From [Eubacterium] eligens ATCC 27750 (GTDB taxonomy: Bacteria; Bacillota; Clostridia; Lachnospirales; Lachnospiraceae): a DNA stretch of 64,000 nucleotides. The stretch is from the NCBI RefSeq assembly GCF_000146185.1, contig NC_012780.1, positions 372,001 to 436,000 on the forward strand, written 5' to 3'. The position numbers and the translations under genes were made by a program. The notes under the pieces were generated by a model. It saw only the letters and a list, made by a program, of their open reading frames with translations. It did not search any database and was not told where the DNA came from. Every line of letters begins with the position of its first letter. Positions within the stretch are counted from its first letter, which is position 1. Below, one piece after another: positions 17,010 through 27,000 of this stretch.

Positions 17010-18032
17010 ATGAAAAAAGCCATCACAATAAGTGTAATAACCATTATAGGATTATTACTTGCAGTATTAATATTTCTATCTATACGAAGCAGCCGCCTCG
17101 TATACAACAATGACAATGCTATTGGCAATTCGGCAGGTAACCTCAATAACGGGGGTTTGTTCTGCGAGTACAATGACAAAATATATTTTGCCAATCCATA
17201 CGATTATAACAAATTATATGTAATGAATTCAGACTGCACTAATGCCATGAAATTAAATGATGACAGTGTCGCATCCATCAATGTCTGTGGCAGTTACATA
17301 TATTATGTCAAGAATAATTTCAAGCAGGAAACCATTGGAACAATATTCAGGGGACAGCTATTCGGTGTTTACCGCTGTGACCTAAACGGCGAGTCATTGA
17401 AAGCATTATACGACAGTCTTTCCGGAACAATAGCCTTATCTGGTAACTCGTTATATTACCAGCATTATAGTGATACAACGCCTCTGGCTTTCCATAAAGT
17501 AGACATTGCAGGAAAGAAGGATACCAAAATTTCTGACACACCTTACTCACCTGCGTGCGTCCATAACGGAACAATATATTTTTCTGATCCTGTCGGAAAA
17601 CACAACATATTAAGTTACGATACCAAAACTGATAAAACCTCTGTATTATATGATTGCAATTCATATCTTGCAGATGTTGAGAACGGCTATGCATATTATA
17701 TTGACTTAAGTAAAAACTATTCACTTGTAAGACTTAATACATCTAACAAAACTCTTGAATTATTGTATGGAGAAAAAGGAAACAAAGTCGTTAATTATAA
17801 TGTGTATGGAAACAAAATATTTTTCCAGGTAGAAAGCACAGATGGAATGACAGGCCTTTACAGGATGAATATTGATGGAACACAGATTGAAACTATTGCT
17901 ATAGGCAATATTACCAACATTCACTGCACATCAAAATACACATTTTTCCAGTATTATGAAGATCAGGGAGTCCTTTACAGAGTAAGCACAAGTGGTGCTG
18001 ATACATCTGTTGAACAGATTACTATCAAATAA
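17010..18032 (+). CDS. Membrane-anchored beta-propeller-like protein (DUF5050 type)
   Basis: 340 residues: an N-terminal membrane anchor (about 4-25) and an extracellular domain with repeating IYF/YYV-type strands (KIYFANPY, YIYYVKN, TIYFSDP, YAYYIDL, KIFFQVE, TFFQYY), the pattern of DUF5050 and YncE-like propellers. No catalytic motif is visible; its role is unknown. AGGGAG lies 12 bp before the ATG. It is a single-gene unit on the plus strand between a divergent pheA and a convergent aspS. Confidence 0.7.
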   Translation: MKKAITISVITIIGLLLAVLIFLSIRSSRLVYNNDNAIGNSAGNLNNGGLFCEYNDKIYFANPYDYNKLYVMNSDCTNAMKLNDDSVASINVCGSYIYYVKNNFKQETIGTIFRGQLFGVYRCDLNGESLKALYDSLSGTIALSGNSLYYQHYSDTTPLAFHKVDIAGKKDTKISDTPYSPACVHNGTIYFSDPVGKHNILSYDTKTDKTSVLYDCNSYLADVENGYAYYIDLSKNYSLVRLNTSNKTLELLYGEKGNKVVNYNVYGNKIFFQVESTDGMTGLYRMNIDGTQIETIAIGNITNIHCTSKYTFFQYYEDQGVLYRVSTSGADTSVEQITIK

Positions 18033-18059
18033 CATTTTTATAAATATCATATAAAATGA

Positions 18060-18089
18060 TGCCCCGCACTTTCAAATCAGTGCAGGGCA
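18060..18089. terminator. Bidirectional terminator between the DUF5050-like gene and aspS
   Basis: An 11-bp stem with one mismatch (TGCCCCGCACT against AGTGCAGGGCA) and an 8-nt loop lies between the convergent stop codons. T-rich bases follow it on the plus strand and ATTTTAT-like sequence on the minus strand. Confidence 0.8.
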
Positions 18090-18100
18090 TTTATTATATC

Positions 18101-19897
18101 TTACTCTTCAGTTTTCTCTTCTTCAATCTTAATTGAAAGCTCATCAAGCTGCTTAGCATCTACAACATCAGGTGCATTAGTAAGGAGACAAGTTGCATCC
18201 TTTACCTTAGGGAAGGCAATAACATCTCTGATTGAATCTCTCTTAGCCATAAGCATTACAAGTCTGTCAAGGCCATAAGCAAGTCCTGCATGTGGAGGAA
18301 CACCATACTTGAATGCGTCAAGCAGGAATCCAAACTTTTCATTAGCAACTTCATCTGTAAGTCCAAGCGCCTTAAACATTCTGCTCTGAACATCAGCCTG
18401 ATGGATTCTTACTGAACCACCACCGATTTCTGTTCCGTTAAGAACAATATCATAAGCCTTTGCACGAACTGCACCAGGATTAGTCTCAAGCATATCAAGA
18501 TCCTCATCCATAGGCATTGTGAATGGATGATGCATAGCAACATATCTTTCTTCTTCATCTGACCATTCAAACTGTGGAAACTCTGTTACCCATAAGAACT
18601 TATAATCAGACTTATCAAGAAGTCCCATTTGATTAGCAAGTTCTACTCTTAAAGCACCTAGTACATTCCATACAATCTTATTTCTGTCAGCAGCGAATAA
18701 AAGAAGATCCCCTGCTTCACCATCCATAGCCTTAACAAGGGCATTCATCTGATCCTCTGTCATAAACTTTGCAAATGATGACTTATATGAACCATCTTCG
18801 TGAATTGCAATATAAGCAAGACCTTTTGCACCATATCCCTTAGCAAAATCAACAAGTGCATCAATCTTCTTACGAGGCATGCTTCCCTGTCCCTTTGCGT
18901 TGATTCCTCTTACAGAACCGCCATTCTCAAGTGCTCCCGTAAATACTCCAAAGCCACAATCCTTAACAATATCTGATACATTCTGTAATTCCATACCAAA
19001 TCTTAAATCAGGCTTATCAGAACCAAATCTGTCCATAGCTTCCTGCCATGTCATTCTCTGTATTGGAAGCTTTACATCAACATCAAGAACTTCCTTAAAA
19101 AGGTATGCAAGAAGTCTTTCATTAACATCGATTACATCATCAACATCAACGAATGATAATTCCATATCTATCTGTGTAAATTCAGGCTGTCTGTCTGCTC
19201 TTAAATCCTCATCTCTGAAGCATCTTGCAATCTGCATATATCTGTCATAGCCAGAACACATAAGCATCTGCTTAAAGAGCTGTGGTGACTGTGGAAGCGC
19301 ATAAAACTTACCTGGATGAATACGGCTTGGTACAAGATAATCTCTTGCTCCCTCTGGTGTAGACTTGGTAAGCATAGGTGTTTCAATCTCTAAAAAGCCT
19401 TCATTTGCAAGAAATGCTCTTGTAAGAGTTGCAACCTTGCTTCTCATAATAATATTAGACTGGATATCAGGTCTTCTAAGATCAAGACATCTGTACTTAA
19501 GTCTGATATCTTCCTTAGTCTGGATATTTTCCTCTATTGGGAACGGAGGTGTCTCTGACTCTGAAAGAATTCTTAAAGTCTTTGCAGCAATCTCAATGTC
19601 ACCTGTCTTTAAATTCTCATTAACAGCACCACTTCTCTTAATAACTTCACCCTCAACAGCGATTACGAATTCATTACGAAGTGTATATGCCTTGTCGAAG
19701 CCTTCCTTACCAATTATATTTTCATCAAAAAGAATCTGAAGGATTCCACTTCTGTCTCTTAAATCAACAAAAATAAGTGAACCAAGATTTCTTCTCTTGG
19801 CAACCCAACCCATTACAGTAACCTTCTTACCAATATCAGCCGATGAAACCTCTGTACATCTGTGCGATCTCTTTAAGCCAACCATTGACTCTGCCAT
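18101..19897 (-). CDS. aspS: Aspartyl-tRNA synthetase
   Basis: 598 residues, typical for bacterial AspRS. The order is an OB-fold anticodon-binding domain (about 1-110), class II catalytic core with motif 2 in the CFRDEDLRADRQPEF region, a GAD insertion domain (about 290-420), and motif 3 GLAYGLDRLVMLM near the C-terminus. It charges tRNA-Asp, or also tRNA-Asn if an amidotransferase exists. It starts 30 bp after the HD-GYP gene stop, so it may be co-transcribed with the c-di-GMP genes. Confidence 0.97.
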   Translation of the reverse strand: MAESMVGLKRSHRCTEVSSADIGKKVTVMGWVAKRRNLGSLIFVDLRDRSGILQILFDENIIGKEGFDKAYTLRNEFVIAVEGEVIKRSGAVNENLKTGDIEIAAKTLRILSESETPPFPIEENIQTKEDIRLKYRCLDLRRPDIQSNIIMRSKVATLTRAFLANEGFLEIETPMLTKSTPEGARDYLVPSRIHPGKFYALPQSPQLFKQMLMCSGYDRYMQIARCFRDEDLRADRQPEFTQIDMELSFVDVDDVIDVNERLLAYLFKEVLDVDVKLPIQRMTWQEAMDRFGSDKPDLRFGMELQNVSDIVKDCGFGVFTGALENGGSVRGINAKGQGSMPRKKIDALVDFAKGYGAKGLAYIAIHEDGSYKSSFAKFMTEDQMNALVKAMDGEAGDLLLFAADRNKIVWNVLGALRVELANQMGLLDKSDYKFLWVTEFPQFEWSDEEERYVAMHHPFTMPMDEDLDMLETNPGAVRAKAYDIVLNGTEIGGGSVRIHQADVQSRMFKALGLTDEVANEKFGFLLDAFKYGVPPHAGLAYGLDRLVMLMAKRDSIRDVIAFPKVKDATCLLTNAPDVVDAKQLDELSIKIEEEKTEE

Positions 19898-19927
19898 CTT
19901 ACTTTACCTCTTTCCTGTAATTAAATA

Positions 19928-20566
19928 CTAATCTGCGAAGGATAGAATATCTTCAAGACTAAGACTATCTAAATCTATCTTACTATTTCTTATTATCTCA
20001 AATGTTTCTTCCTCGTGAATCATTCGCTGAAACTCAATAAACACCCTCATATCAAGATTCTTAATCTCTTCAATAAGAATATTCACAGCCGTATCAATGT
20101 CAAATGCTTTCCTATACGGTCTTTCTGAAATCAGCGCAGCAAATTCATCTGTCACCTTAAGAATTCTTGCACCCAGTGGAATATCTGTTCCTTTAAGATT
20201 ATCAGGATAGCCACTTCCATCATAGCACTCATGGTGATAGAGAACAACTTTCATTATATTATCTGAATAATCATAATTTTTCAATACATCAAAGCTGATT
20301 TTAGAGTGCATTCTCATATATTTCATCTCTTCGACTGATAATTCGCCAGAATTTCTGCCATATAAGTATTCTGATAATTTAAGTTTTCCAATATCATGCA
20401 ACATTCCAGCTATTTTTAATTCATGGCACTCACTATCCGTAAGTCCCATTCTCTTAGCAAGCATATATGTAAGATTTGCCACAAGAATCCCATGCTGAAC
20501 GCCGCTTTTAAAATCTTTTAAAATATATTCAAGCAGTTCTTCATTGTTAATATTATTATGTCCCAT
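19928..20566 (-). CDS. HD-GYP domain phosphodiesterase
   Basis: About 212 residues, essentially one HD-GYP domain. The metal-binding HD is in MLHDIGKL (residues 57-58) and the signature HHECYDGSGYP (111-121) matches HHE-x-x-DGxGYP. Such proteins hydrolyse cyclic di-GMP. The ATG at 20566 overlaps the end of the GGDEF-EAL gene by 11 bp and has GGGAG upstream; the longer upstream frame is an overlap artefact. The N-terminus lacks a sensory domain, so the upstream protein may supply the input. Confidence 0.85.
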   Translation of the reverse strand: MGHNNINNEELLEYILKDFKSGVQHGILVANLTYMLAKRMGLTDSECHELKIAGMLHDIGKLKLSEYLYGRNSGELSVEEMKYMRMHSKISFDVLKNYDYSDNIMKVVLYHHECYDGSGYPDNLKGTDIPLGARILKVTDEFAALISERPYRKAFDIDTAVNILIEEIKNLDMRVFIEFQRMIHEEETFEIIRNSKIDLDSLSLEDILSFAD

Positions 20567-21851
20567 AGGTAGACTCCCTGCTGCCCTTATAGTATTTCTG
20601 TATAAATTCCTTTGCCGGAAGCGGCTTGTCAAAATAAAAGCCCTGAATAACATCGCAGCCATAAGATACGACTGTATCAAGTTCTTCCTTTGTCTCCACA
20701 CCTTCAAAAACAAGCTCATAATTTACCATTTTAAGCATCTGGATTAACGACTTAATAACCTGTCTTCCCTTATCATTCTTCAATGACCTGCTTGCAAAAA
20801 CGCGGTCAAACTTAATAACATCAGCAGGAATATTAGCAATCTGATTTAGTGACGAATAACCCGAACCAAAATCATCAACATTTATTCTGAATCCCTGCTT
20901 TCTCAATGCATTAATTGCATCTGTCATTGCATCCAGTGCATCTATAAATGTTGTCTCTAAAATCTCCAGTTCAACAAGTGATGCATCTATATCATATTTT
21001 TGCTGAAGCTCCATCACATAACCAAGCAAGCCATCGCTTGTGAACCTCTGTCTTGATATATTGACAGATATAGGAACCGGGCGGATTCCATTATTAATGC
21101 ATTCACGCTGAAATGCAAATGTTTTATCCAGCATGATATCATCAAGCTTTTCAATCATTCCTGTATGTTCAAGTACCGGAACAAACCTTACAGGTGGAAT
21201 CAGCTCTCCCTCCTTGTTTCTCATTCTTACGAGAGCTTCAGCACCCACAGCTTTTCCTTCAGACACAGAAATCTTTGGCTGTAAAAATATCTCAATCCTG
21301 TTCTCATTATATGCATGCACGAATTCATTAGACATATCCATATGTTCAAGGTATTCATTACAGTTATCTTCAGAATATATGCAACAATGGATATCAAATC
21401 TTCCTTTAGTTGATTTCTTTGCCAGATTTGCCCTGTCTACCGCCATTCTCACATCAAGTTCATGGTTATCATAAAAATAAAGTCCTACATAAACATGCTG
21501 GTATACAAGTGGGTATCGTTCTGATAATTCTGCCTCAAACTTCTCATTCTTTTTTGTAATATAACTAACAACATCTTCCTGAGTCATTCCATCCACATTA
21601 TATGCTCCCCTGAACTGGTCAAATCCAATTCCGTGAGCAGCTAGGCACAGTGGTTCATTAATAAAATAATAATCCGCTATGTCCTGCATTACTTTATCAC
21701 CCTCATCCATACCGTAAAAATCATTAATGTACTTAAAATTACTTATGTCCAGAGCCAGTAGAACAACACTATGTTCATTCTTATGTATAATATCTTTAAC
21801 CTTATTATTAAACACATTATGCCCTGCCATCCCAAGATAACAGTTTTCCAT
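20556..21851 (-). CDS. Degenerate GGDEF plus active-looking EAL protein
   Basis: 431 residues. The N-terminal GGDEF domain keeps LALDISNFKYIND, but its active site reads GIGFDQF (about 74-80), so cyclase activity is unlikely. The EAL domain keeps the c-di-GMP phosphodiesterase residues: EAL (205-207), the Asn in VNISRQ, Glu in EILET, DDFGSGYSS, the Lys of IKFDR, EGVET and QGF. With the overlapping HD-GYP gene it gives two c-di-GMP hydrolases of different folds in one operon. GAGGGGGG precedes the ATG at 21851. Confidence 0.88.
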   Translation of the reverse strand: MENCYLGMAGHNVFNNKVKDIIHKNEHSVVLLALDISNFKYINDFYGMDEGDKVMQDIADYYFINEPLCLAAHGIGFDQFRGAYNVDGMTQEDVVSYITKKNEKFEAELSERYPLVYQHVYVGLYFYDNHELDVRMAVDRANLAKKSTKGRFDIHCCIYSEDNCNEYLEHMDMSNEFVHAYNENRIEIFLQPKISVSEGKAVGAEALVRMRNKEGELIPPVRFVPVLEHTGMIEKLDDIMLDKTFAFQRECINNGIRPVPISVNISRQRFTSDGLLGYVMELQQKYDIDASLVELEILETTFIDALDAMTDAINALRKQGFRINVDDFGSGYSSLNQIANIPADVIKFDRVFASRSLKNDKGRQVIKSLIQMLKMVNYELVFEGVETKEELDTVVSYGCDVIQGFYFDKPLPAKEFIQKYYKGSRESTYGT

Positions 21852-21933
21852 ATACCCCCCTCTTTTCTTAAAATATATCACATGCCTTAAATATGCTAAA
21901 ATCATAACACATTTATCTCATTAATTCCACATA

Positions 21934-23388
21934 TTAATTGTTAATTCCATGGTGTGACATAGGCGTAGTTGATGTTATAGGAAGGAATGTATATCCTTCT
22001 GATAAGCCCCATTGTATTATTTCTTCAACCGCATCCACACTGAACTTCTTTATATCATGCTGTAATACTATAGATATATTTCTGCCTTTAATTCCATTAA
22101 TCACATTACAGATTACCTGTGACGCTGTATTAGCTGAGCCTGCATCACCACTGGATACATTCCAGTCACAATATCTGAAGCCTTTTGCCTCTACAGCACA
22201 TACAAGCTGGCTCATTATTCCTTCACAATAGCTCCTGCTGACTGTATTAGATGAACCTCCTGGAAATCTGATAATATCAGCATACTTACCAGTCTGGGTC
22301 AAAATTATATTATTCATTTCATTCAAATCATCAAAATATGCATCAACGCTCTGATATATTCTTGAATAATCATGACTTGCAGAATGAATCGCAACCGTAT
22401 GTCCTCTTGATGCTTCCTCTGCTATCAGGTTCTGATAATCAGGTTTTCCATTTGTTACAAAAAATGTTGCCTTCACATTATATCGGTCAAGTACATCAAG
22501 AAGTTCCTGTGTATACGGTCCCGGTCCATCATCAAATGTAAGATAAACCACTTTATCCCCCGGATTAACAACATTATCAGTCATAGGTTTATATACCCTT
22601 ACCGTTCTTTCTGCCTCTGCTGTATTACCCGAAGAATCAGACACCTTGTATGAAACTGTATACGAGCCACACTCACTTGTATTGACATCTCCTGTAACCT
22701 GTACCTTGTCTGTTATATCACCATCACATATATCCTCTGCATAATATCCAGCTTCCATATATTCCGTACCACATTTAACATAACAGGTACTTCCTTGAGT
22801 TAAAGTTATCTGTGGAGGTGTAGTATCAACAATATGAACAGTTCTGTTCGCAACAGCCTCATTACCTGATGAATCTTTGACAGAATATGTAATAATCACA
22901 TCTTGCTTTGTACATGTGTCTATATCATTATTTTTTTCGACCTTTTCCGTTAAATCCCCATCATAATTATCATCTGCACTAAATCCAGGTTCTTCATATT
23001 GTGTTCCAGCCTCAATTGTCATTTCACTGTCACCTGAAAGTTCAATAACAGGAGCTTCCACATCCGCTACCTCAACAACAATCTTTTTAGATGCTTTTTT
23101 ATTTCCTTTTCTTACTATAACATCAATATCATAGTCGCCTATCTTTCTTGTATTAACATCTCCTTCAACAGTTATATGCGTTTTATTTTTCTTTTCATGT
23201 AAATGTTGATTTTTAATCACCTGCATGTTTGATATATCTATATTATCACCATATGATACGCAGATTTTGTCAGAAATTGTAAATACAATTTTATTTTCCT
23301 GCGATTTTTTATATGTAACCATCCCCAGTACAGCAAACAGCACACATGCTGAACCGATTAATAAATATTTCATTATTGCTTTTTTCAT
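21934..23388 (-). CDS. Exported polysaccharide deacetylase with Ig-like (DUF5011) domains
   Basis: 484 residues: a membrane anchor (about 5-26), an Ig-like segment (33-108), two DUF5011-type domains (112-186 and 190-265, each with the D-SSGN motif) and a NodB polysaccharide deacetylase domain (from about 278). The catalytic motifs are TFDDGPG (first Asp the base, second a metal ligand), AIHSASHDY (two His ligands) and RFPGGSSN. It probably removes acetyl groups from cell-wall GlcNAc or MurNAc, giving lysozyme resistance, as PgdA does. Confidence 0.88.
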   Translation of the reverse strand: MKKAIMKYLLIGSACVLFAVLGMVTYKKSQENKIVFTISDKICVSYGDNIDISNMQVIKNQHLHEKKNKTHITVEGDVNTRKIGDYDIDVIVRKGNKKASKKIVVEVADVEAPVIELSGDSEMTIEAGTQYEEPGFSADDNYDGDLTEKVEKNNDIDTCTKQDVIITYSVKDSSGNEAVANRTVHIVDTTPPQITLTQGSTCYVKCGTEYMEAGYYAEDICDGDITDKVQVTGDVNTSECGSYTVSYKVSDSSGNTAEAERTVRVYKPMTDNVVNPGDKVVYLTFDDGPGPYTQELLDVLDRYNVKATFFVTNGKPDYQNLIAEEASRGHTVAIHSASHDYSRIYQSVDAYFDDLNEMNNIILTQTGKYADIIRFPGGSSNTVSRSYCEGIMSQLVCAVEAKGFRYCDWNVSSGDAGSANTASQVICNVINGIKGRNISIVLQHDIKKFSVDAVEEIIQWGLSEGYTFLPITSTTPMSHHGINN

Positions 23389-23479
23389 TATATATTACCA
23401 GCTTTCTCTTTAGAACATTCTATGTTTATTCATTATACTTCTTTCCTAAATAATAAGCCAGTGAAAAGCACTTGCAAAA

Positions 23480-25129
23480 TCAGGCAATTTCTATAATTCT
23501 CCCCATTTTTGCATTGGTTCTGTGAGATATTGATATAACAGTCCTGTTCTTGCTTACCCTGTTTAATGCATCAAGCACATTTTTCTCAGTATCAGCATCA
23601 AGATTAGCTGTTATCTCATCTAGCAGAAGCAGTTCAGGCTTTGCTGCTGCAGCCCTTGCAATTGACAATAACTGCCACTGTCCCTGTGAGAAATCTTCTG
23701 GCTTGCATATAGTATCATAGCCGTTCTCAAGCTCCATGATTGCATCATGAAGACCTGCTGTCTTAGCTGCTTCAATTACATCTTCATCAGTAATCAATGT
23801 ATCATACAGTGTAATCTGGTCTTTGACAGTTCCAGGAACCATATGGAAAGTCTGCTCGACATATCCATATACCTTTCTCTTTTCGCTATCTGGAATGGCT
23901 GTCGCCTTCTGACCTGCAATCAATACGCTTCCATTATCTGGATCATAAAGACCAAGAAGGAGCTTAAATATTGTACTCTTTCCTGCACCTGTTCTTCCTG
24001 ACAGAGTAACCTGCTCGCCTTTTTTAATGCTAAAGCTTAAGTTCTCCACAACATTTTTATCATCATCATAAGAAAATGTTACATTGTTGAAGTCAACAAG
24101 CACATCACTGTCAGCTGCCATGGCAGTATTCTCTACGATGTATAAATCCTTCTTAACTGAGAATTCATCCAGCTCGAAAAATTCATTAATCCTGTGTACT
24201 CCGGCTATTGCTGACTGTATAGTCTGAATCTCCATGCCAAGATTCTCAACAGGAGCAAATATCTGTGAAATATAATTAATTACCGCAACTGCTGTACCTG
24301 CTGACATGCCAAAAAATGTAAGCACTGACTGGTTATCTGATGCTGAAAAAAGCATGACCACAGCAACAACAATAGCATTGAGAATAAGGATTACCGGTGA
24401 ATATAAAGCATCATAAAAATTATTTTTTTCAATTGCTGTGTAGCTTTCACATATATATTCATCATATCTTTGTGCCATATAATTTTCTTTGCCAAGAGTA
24501 TGTATTGTTCTTATATTATGAAGAGTTTCCGGAACGTGTCCTGATGCCCTTCCAACAGCTCTTCTGTTCTCAATCTGTGCTGCCAGCATATTTTTCTGAA
24601 TAATTCTTGTGAATACAAACAGGAAAGGAAGAATAACGAGAAGCACAATGGCAAGTCCTTTATTCTTAAACCATATAACAGCAACAATACTTATTATCTT
24701 GCAGGCATCAGCAAACATACTGATAATTCCTGATGTAAACAGATTCTCAACTGTATCAGCATCACCAACGAATCTTGAAACAACAGTTCCAGGTTCCTGA
24801 CTTGTAAGACCACTTGTTGTAAGACAGCTGTACTTATACATCAACGCACTTCTTAATGAGTGTGTAATCTTTTGTCCGAATACTGTAAGAAAAGTCTCTC
24901 TTGCACTCTCCATAAGACCTGTTATAAGAAGAAATCCGAAATACATAAGAACCATATAAAATTTGGGCATTGTACCTGATGTAATTGTATCAATAATCTT
25001 TGCAAGAATAAGTGGTGGAAACAGTGCCATTACGATTGCACCAACAACAGTAATTGCAATTCCTGCTGTAAGCAGCCACTTTTCTTTTATTGTGTTCAAT
25101 ATAACTTTGCCAACACTTTTATTCTTCAT
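23480..25129 (-). CDS. ABC exporter half-transporter, subunit with the active Walker B
   Basis: About 549 residues: six-helix exporter domain, then an ATPase with Walker A GRTGAGKST, signature FSQGQWQLL (degenerate), Walker B ELLLLDEI with catalytic Glu and switch His in SISHR. Its complement is the next-upstream protein, which has LSGGQ but a Walker B ending in Asp. Together they fit an asymmetric heterodimeric exporter (BmrC/BmrD, TM287/288 type). The ATG at 25129 has GGAGG 8 bp upstream and overlaps the partner gene by 11 bp. The substrate is unknown: drug, lipid or peptide. Confidence 0.88.
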   Translation of the reverse strand: MKNKSVGKVILNTIKEKWLLTAGIAITVVGAIVMALFPPLILAKIIDTITSGTMPKFYMVLMYFGFLLITGLMESARETFLTVFGQKITHSLRSALMYKYSCLTTSGLTSQEPGTVVSRFVGDADTVENLFTSGIISMFADACKIISIVAVIWFKNKGLAIVLLVILPFLFVFTRIIQKNMLAAQIENRRAVGRASGHVPETLHNIRTIHTLGKENYMAQRYDEYICESYTAIEKNNFYDALYSPVILILNAIVVAVVMLFSASDNQSVLTFFGMSAGTAVAVINYISQIFAPVENLGMEIQTIQSAIAGVHRINEFFELDEFSVKKDLYIVENTAMAADSDVLVDFNNVTFSYDDDKNVVENLSFSIKKGEQVTLSGRTGAGKSTIFKLLLGLYDPDNGSVLIAGQKATAIPDSEKRKVYGYVEQTFHMVPGTVKDQITLYDTLITDEDVIEAAKTAGLHDAIMELENGYDTICKPEDFSQGQWQLLSIARAAAAKPELLLLDEITANLDADTEKNVLDALNRVSKNRTVISISHRTNAKMGRIIEIA

Positions 25130-26864
25130 CAGATGCGCCTCCATTCTGTTCATTATAAAGAACCGCATACTGTGGGCATTTATTCATAATCTCATCATGT
25201 GTACCGGCTATGGTTTTTCCGTTCTCCATCCATATAACCTTATCTATCTGTGGGAACAGATATAATCTGTGTGAAATAAGAATCACAACACAATCCTTGG
25301 TGTATTCTTTAAGATTAGCAAATACTTTTCTTTCAGTATCCTTATCAAGTGCTGAAAATGGATCATCTAATATAATTAACGGCTTCTTATGGCAGAGTGT
25401 TCTGGCAAGTGCAAGTCTTTGTGCCTGTCCTCCTGACAATCTCACGCCAGTATTACCAACATAAGTTTCCTGTCCGTTTTCCATCTCATTTACTTCTTCG
25501 TCAAAACACACTGCCTTAAGAAGCTTATCCACATTCTCATCATCACCCATCAGAATATTATTCTTAACTGTATCGTTAAACAATTCCGGATCATGTCCAA
25601 GATATGCTACAAGCCCTGCTTTTTTTGCATCATCGAGTTCTGAAAGTTCATTGCCGGCAATCTTAATGCTTCCTTTATATGGATATTCGCATAAAAACAC
25701 CTTTCCAAAAGTTGATTTGCCACAGGCAACAGAACCTGTAACGCCAATAATGTTGCCTTTTTCTGCTTCAAATGTTACATCTTCGAATATATCAGGACCT
25801 CCCGGATAAGCAAATGTAAGCCCTTTTACTTCAAGTGTTCCACACTTCACACTGTTATCTGCATTTTCATAATTCTCATGCTTCATAAGCGGTTTAATTC
25901 TCTTCCATGACACCTGTGCCTTATGTACTGCATTAAACAGCCTTGCTGCATGTGAGGACTTCTCAGAAAGCTTTGCAAAGCATGATACAAATGTAGCTAA
26001 AGCCGCAATATCCCAGCTCTTCCAGCCTGTTCCCAGAACATTCCTGCTTCCAAAATATAATATAAATATAACTCCGCCAAGTGCTATAACCTTGTATATC
26101 GGAGGAAATGCTGTTCCCCATATATTCGCCCTGACTGCTGATTTTTCATAGGCTGTAAGATTATCTTCATAAGCCTGTTTTCTTTCCTGCTCGCACCCAT
26201 ATACACGGTATGTAACTGCATTTTCTGCTCTGTCAAGCGTTGCAGTGCTAAGTCTTCCTGACTGTACCTTGTATTCTGCACCTGTCTTTTGTACAACAAC
26301 CTTCATCTTCTCTGCAATGATATAAGATATAGGCGGGAATATCATACATATAAGTCCAAGTCTCCAGTCATAGAAAAGAAGCATTCCTGCATATGCTGCA
26401 AGTGCAACACCCGTATCAAATATCTCAGTCGTGAACTTTCTCATCCCTTCAGCACAGTCGTCAACATCCAGGATAGCTTTAGTAAGAATATCTCCTGCGC
26501 CTTCCTCCTGTAACTGTGGTCTGCTCTTATGTACAAGGCTGTTATACAGAACCTCTTTCATGTTCTTATTAACATTATTAGCGAATCTTCTTACATAGAA
26601 TCTCTTGATATACCTTGATATCTGCACTACTGCAATTGCAATCACATAACATATTACAAGAATAAGCATATCTGTAAATGTTGATTTACCGCCAAGTATA
26701 TTAACAAGACAGCCTGTCATTCGTCCTTCAAACCACGGACCTGCAAGAAGTCCGAGGTTATATATAAGACCGGATATTGTTATTGTCAGAAGTATATGCC
26801 ATTGTGATTTAAAATAATATGATACCCTGTCGGTCATAATATTATTCTTTCCTGTGTTACTCAT
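25119..26864 (-). CDS. ABC exporter half-transporter, subunit with the degenerate ATP site
   Basis: About 581 residues with an N-terminal exporter membrane domain and an ATPase: Walker A GSVACGKST, canonical signature LSGGQAQR, Walker B LIILDDPF in which Asp replaces the catalytic Glu, and switch ISHR. Paired with the FSQGQ/DE subunit downstream, one composite ATP site is canonical and one degenerate, the hallmark of heterodimeric type IV exporters. Start choice is between ATGs at 26870 and 26864; the latter is better spaced from GAGG. Confidence 0.87.
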   Translation of the reverse strand: MSNTGKNNIMTDRVSYYFKSQWHILLTITISGLIYNLGLLAGPWFEGRMTGCLVNILGGKSTFTDMLILVICYVIAIAVVQISRYIKRFYVRRFANNVNKNMKEVLYNSLVHKSRPQLQEEGAGDILTKAILDVDDCAEGMRKFTTEIFDTGVALAAYAGMLLFYDWRLGLICMIFPPISYIIAEKMKVVVQKTGAEYKVQSGRLSTATLDRAENAVTYRVYGCEQERKQAYEDNLTAYEKSAVRANIWGTAFPPIYKVIALGGVIFILYFGSRNVLGTGWKSWDIAALATFVSCFAKLSEKSSHAARLFNAVHKAQVSWKRIKPLMKHENYENADNSVKCGTLEVKGLTFAYPGGPDIFEDVTFEAEKGNIIGVTGSVACGKSTFGKVFLCEYPYKGSIKIAGNELSELDDAKKAGLVAYLGHDPELFNDTVKNNILMGDDENVDKLLKAVCFDEEVNEMENGQETYVGNTGVRLSGGQAQRLALARTLCHKKPLIILDDPFSALDKDTERKVFANLKEYTKDCVVILISHRLYLFPQIDKVIWMENGKTIAGTHDEIMNKCPQYAVLYNEQNGGASDEE

Positions 26865-27000
26865 CTTCATTATCCTCTATTCCTATATGCGAAACTCTTT
26901 CTGACACATGTGTGAATCCTGCCCTTCATTTCTCCCTGGAACGCCAGTACTGCTTATCAGATAGTCCACAGAAGGTCTGTTTCCCGTTAAATCAGGAAAT

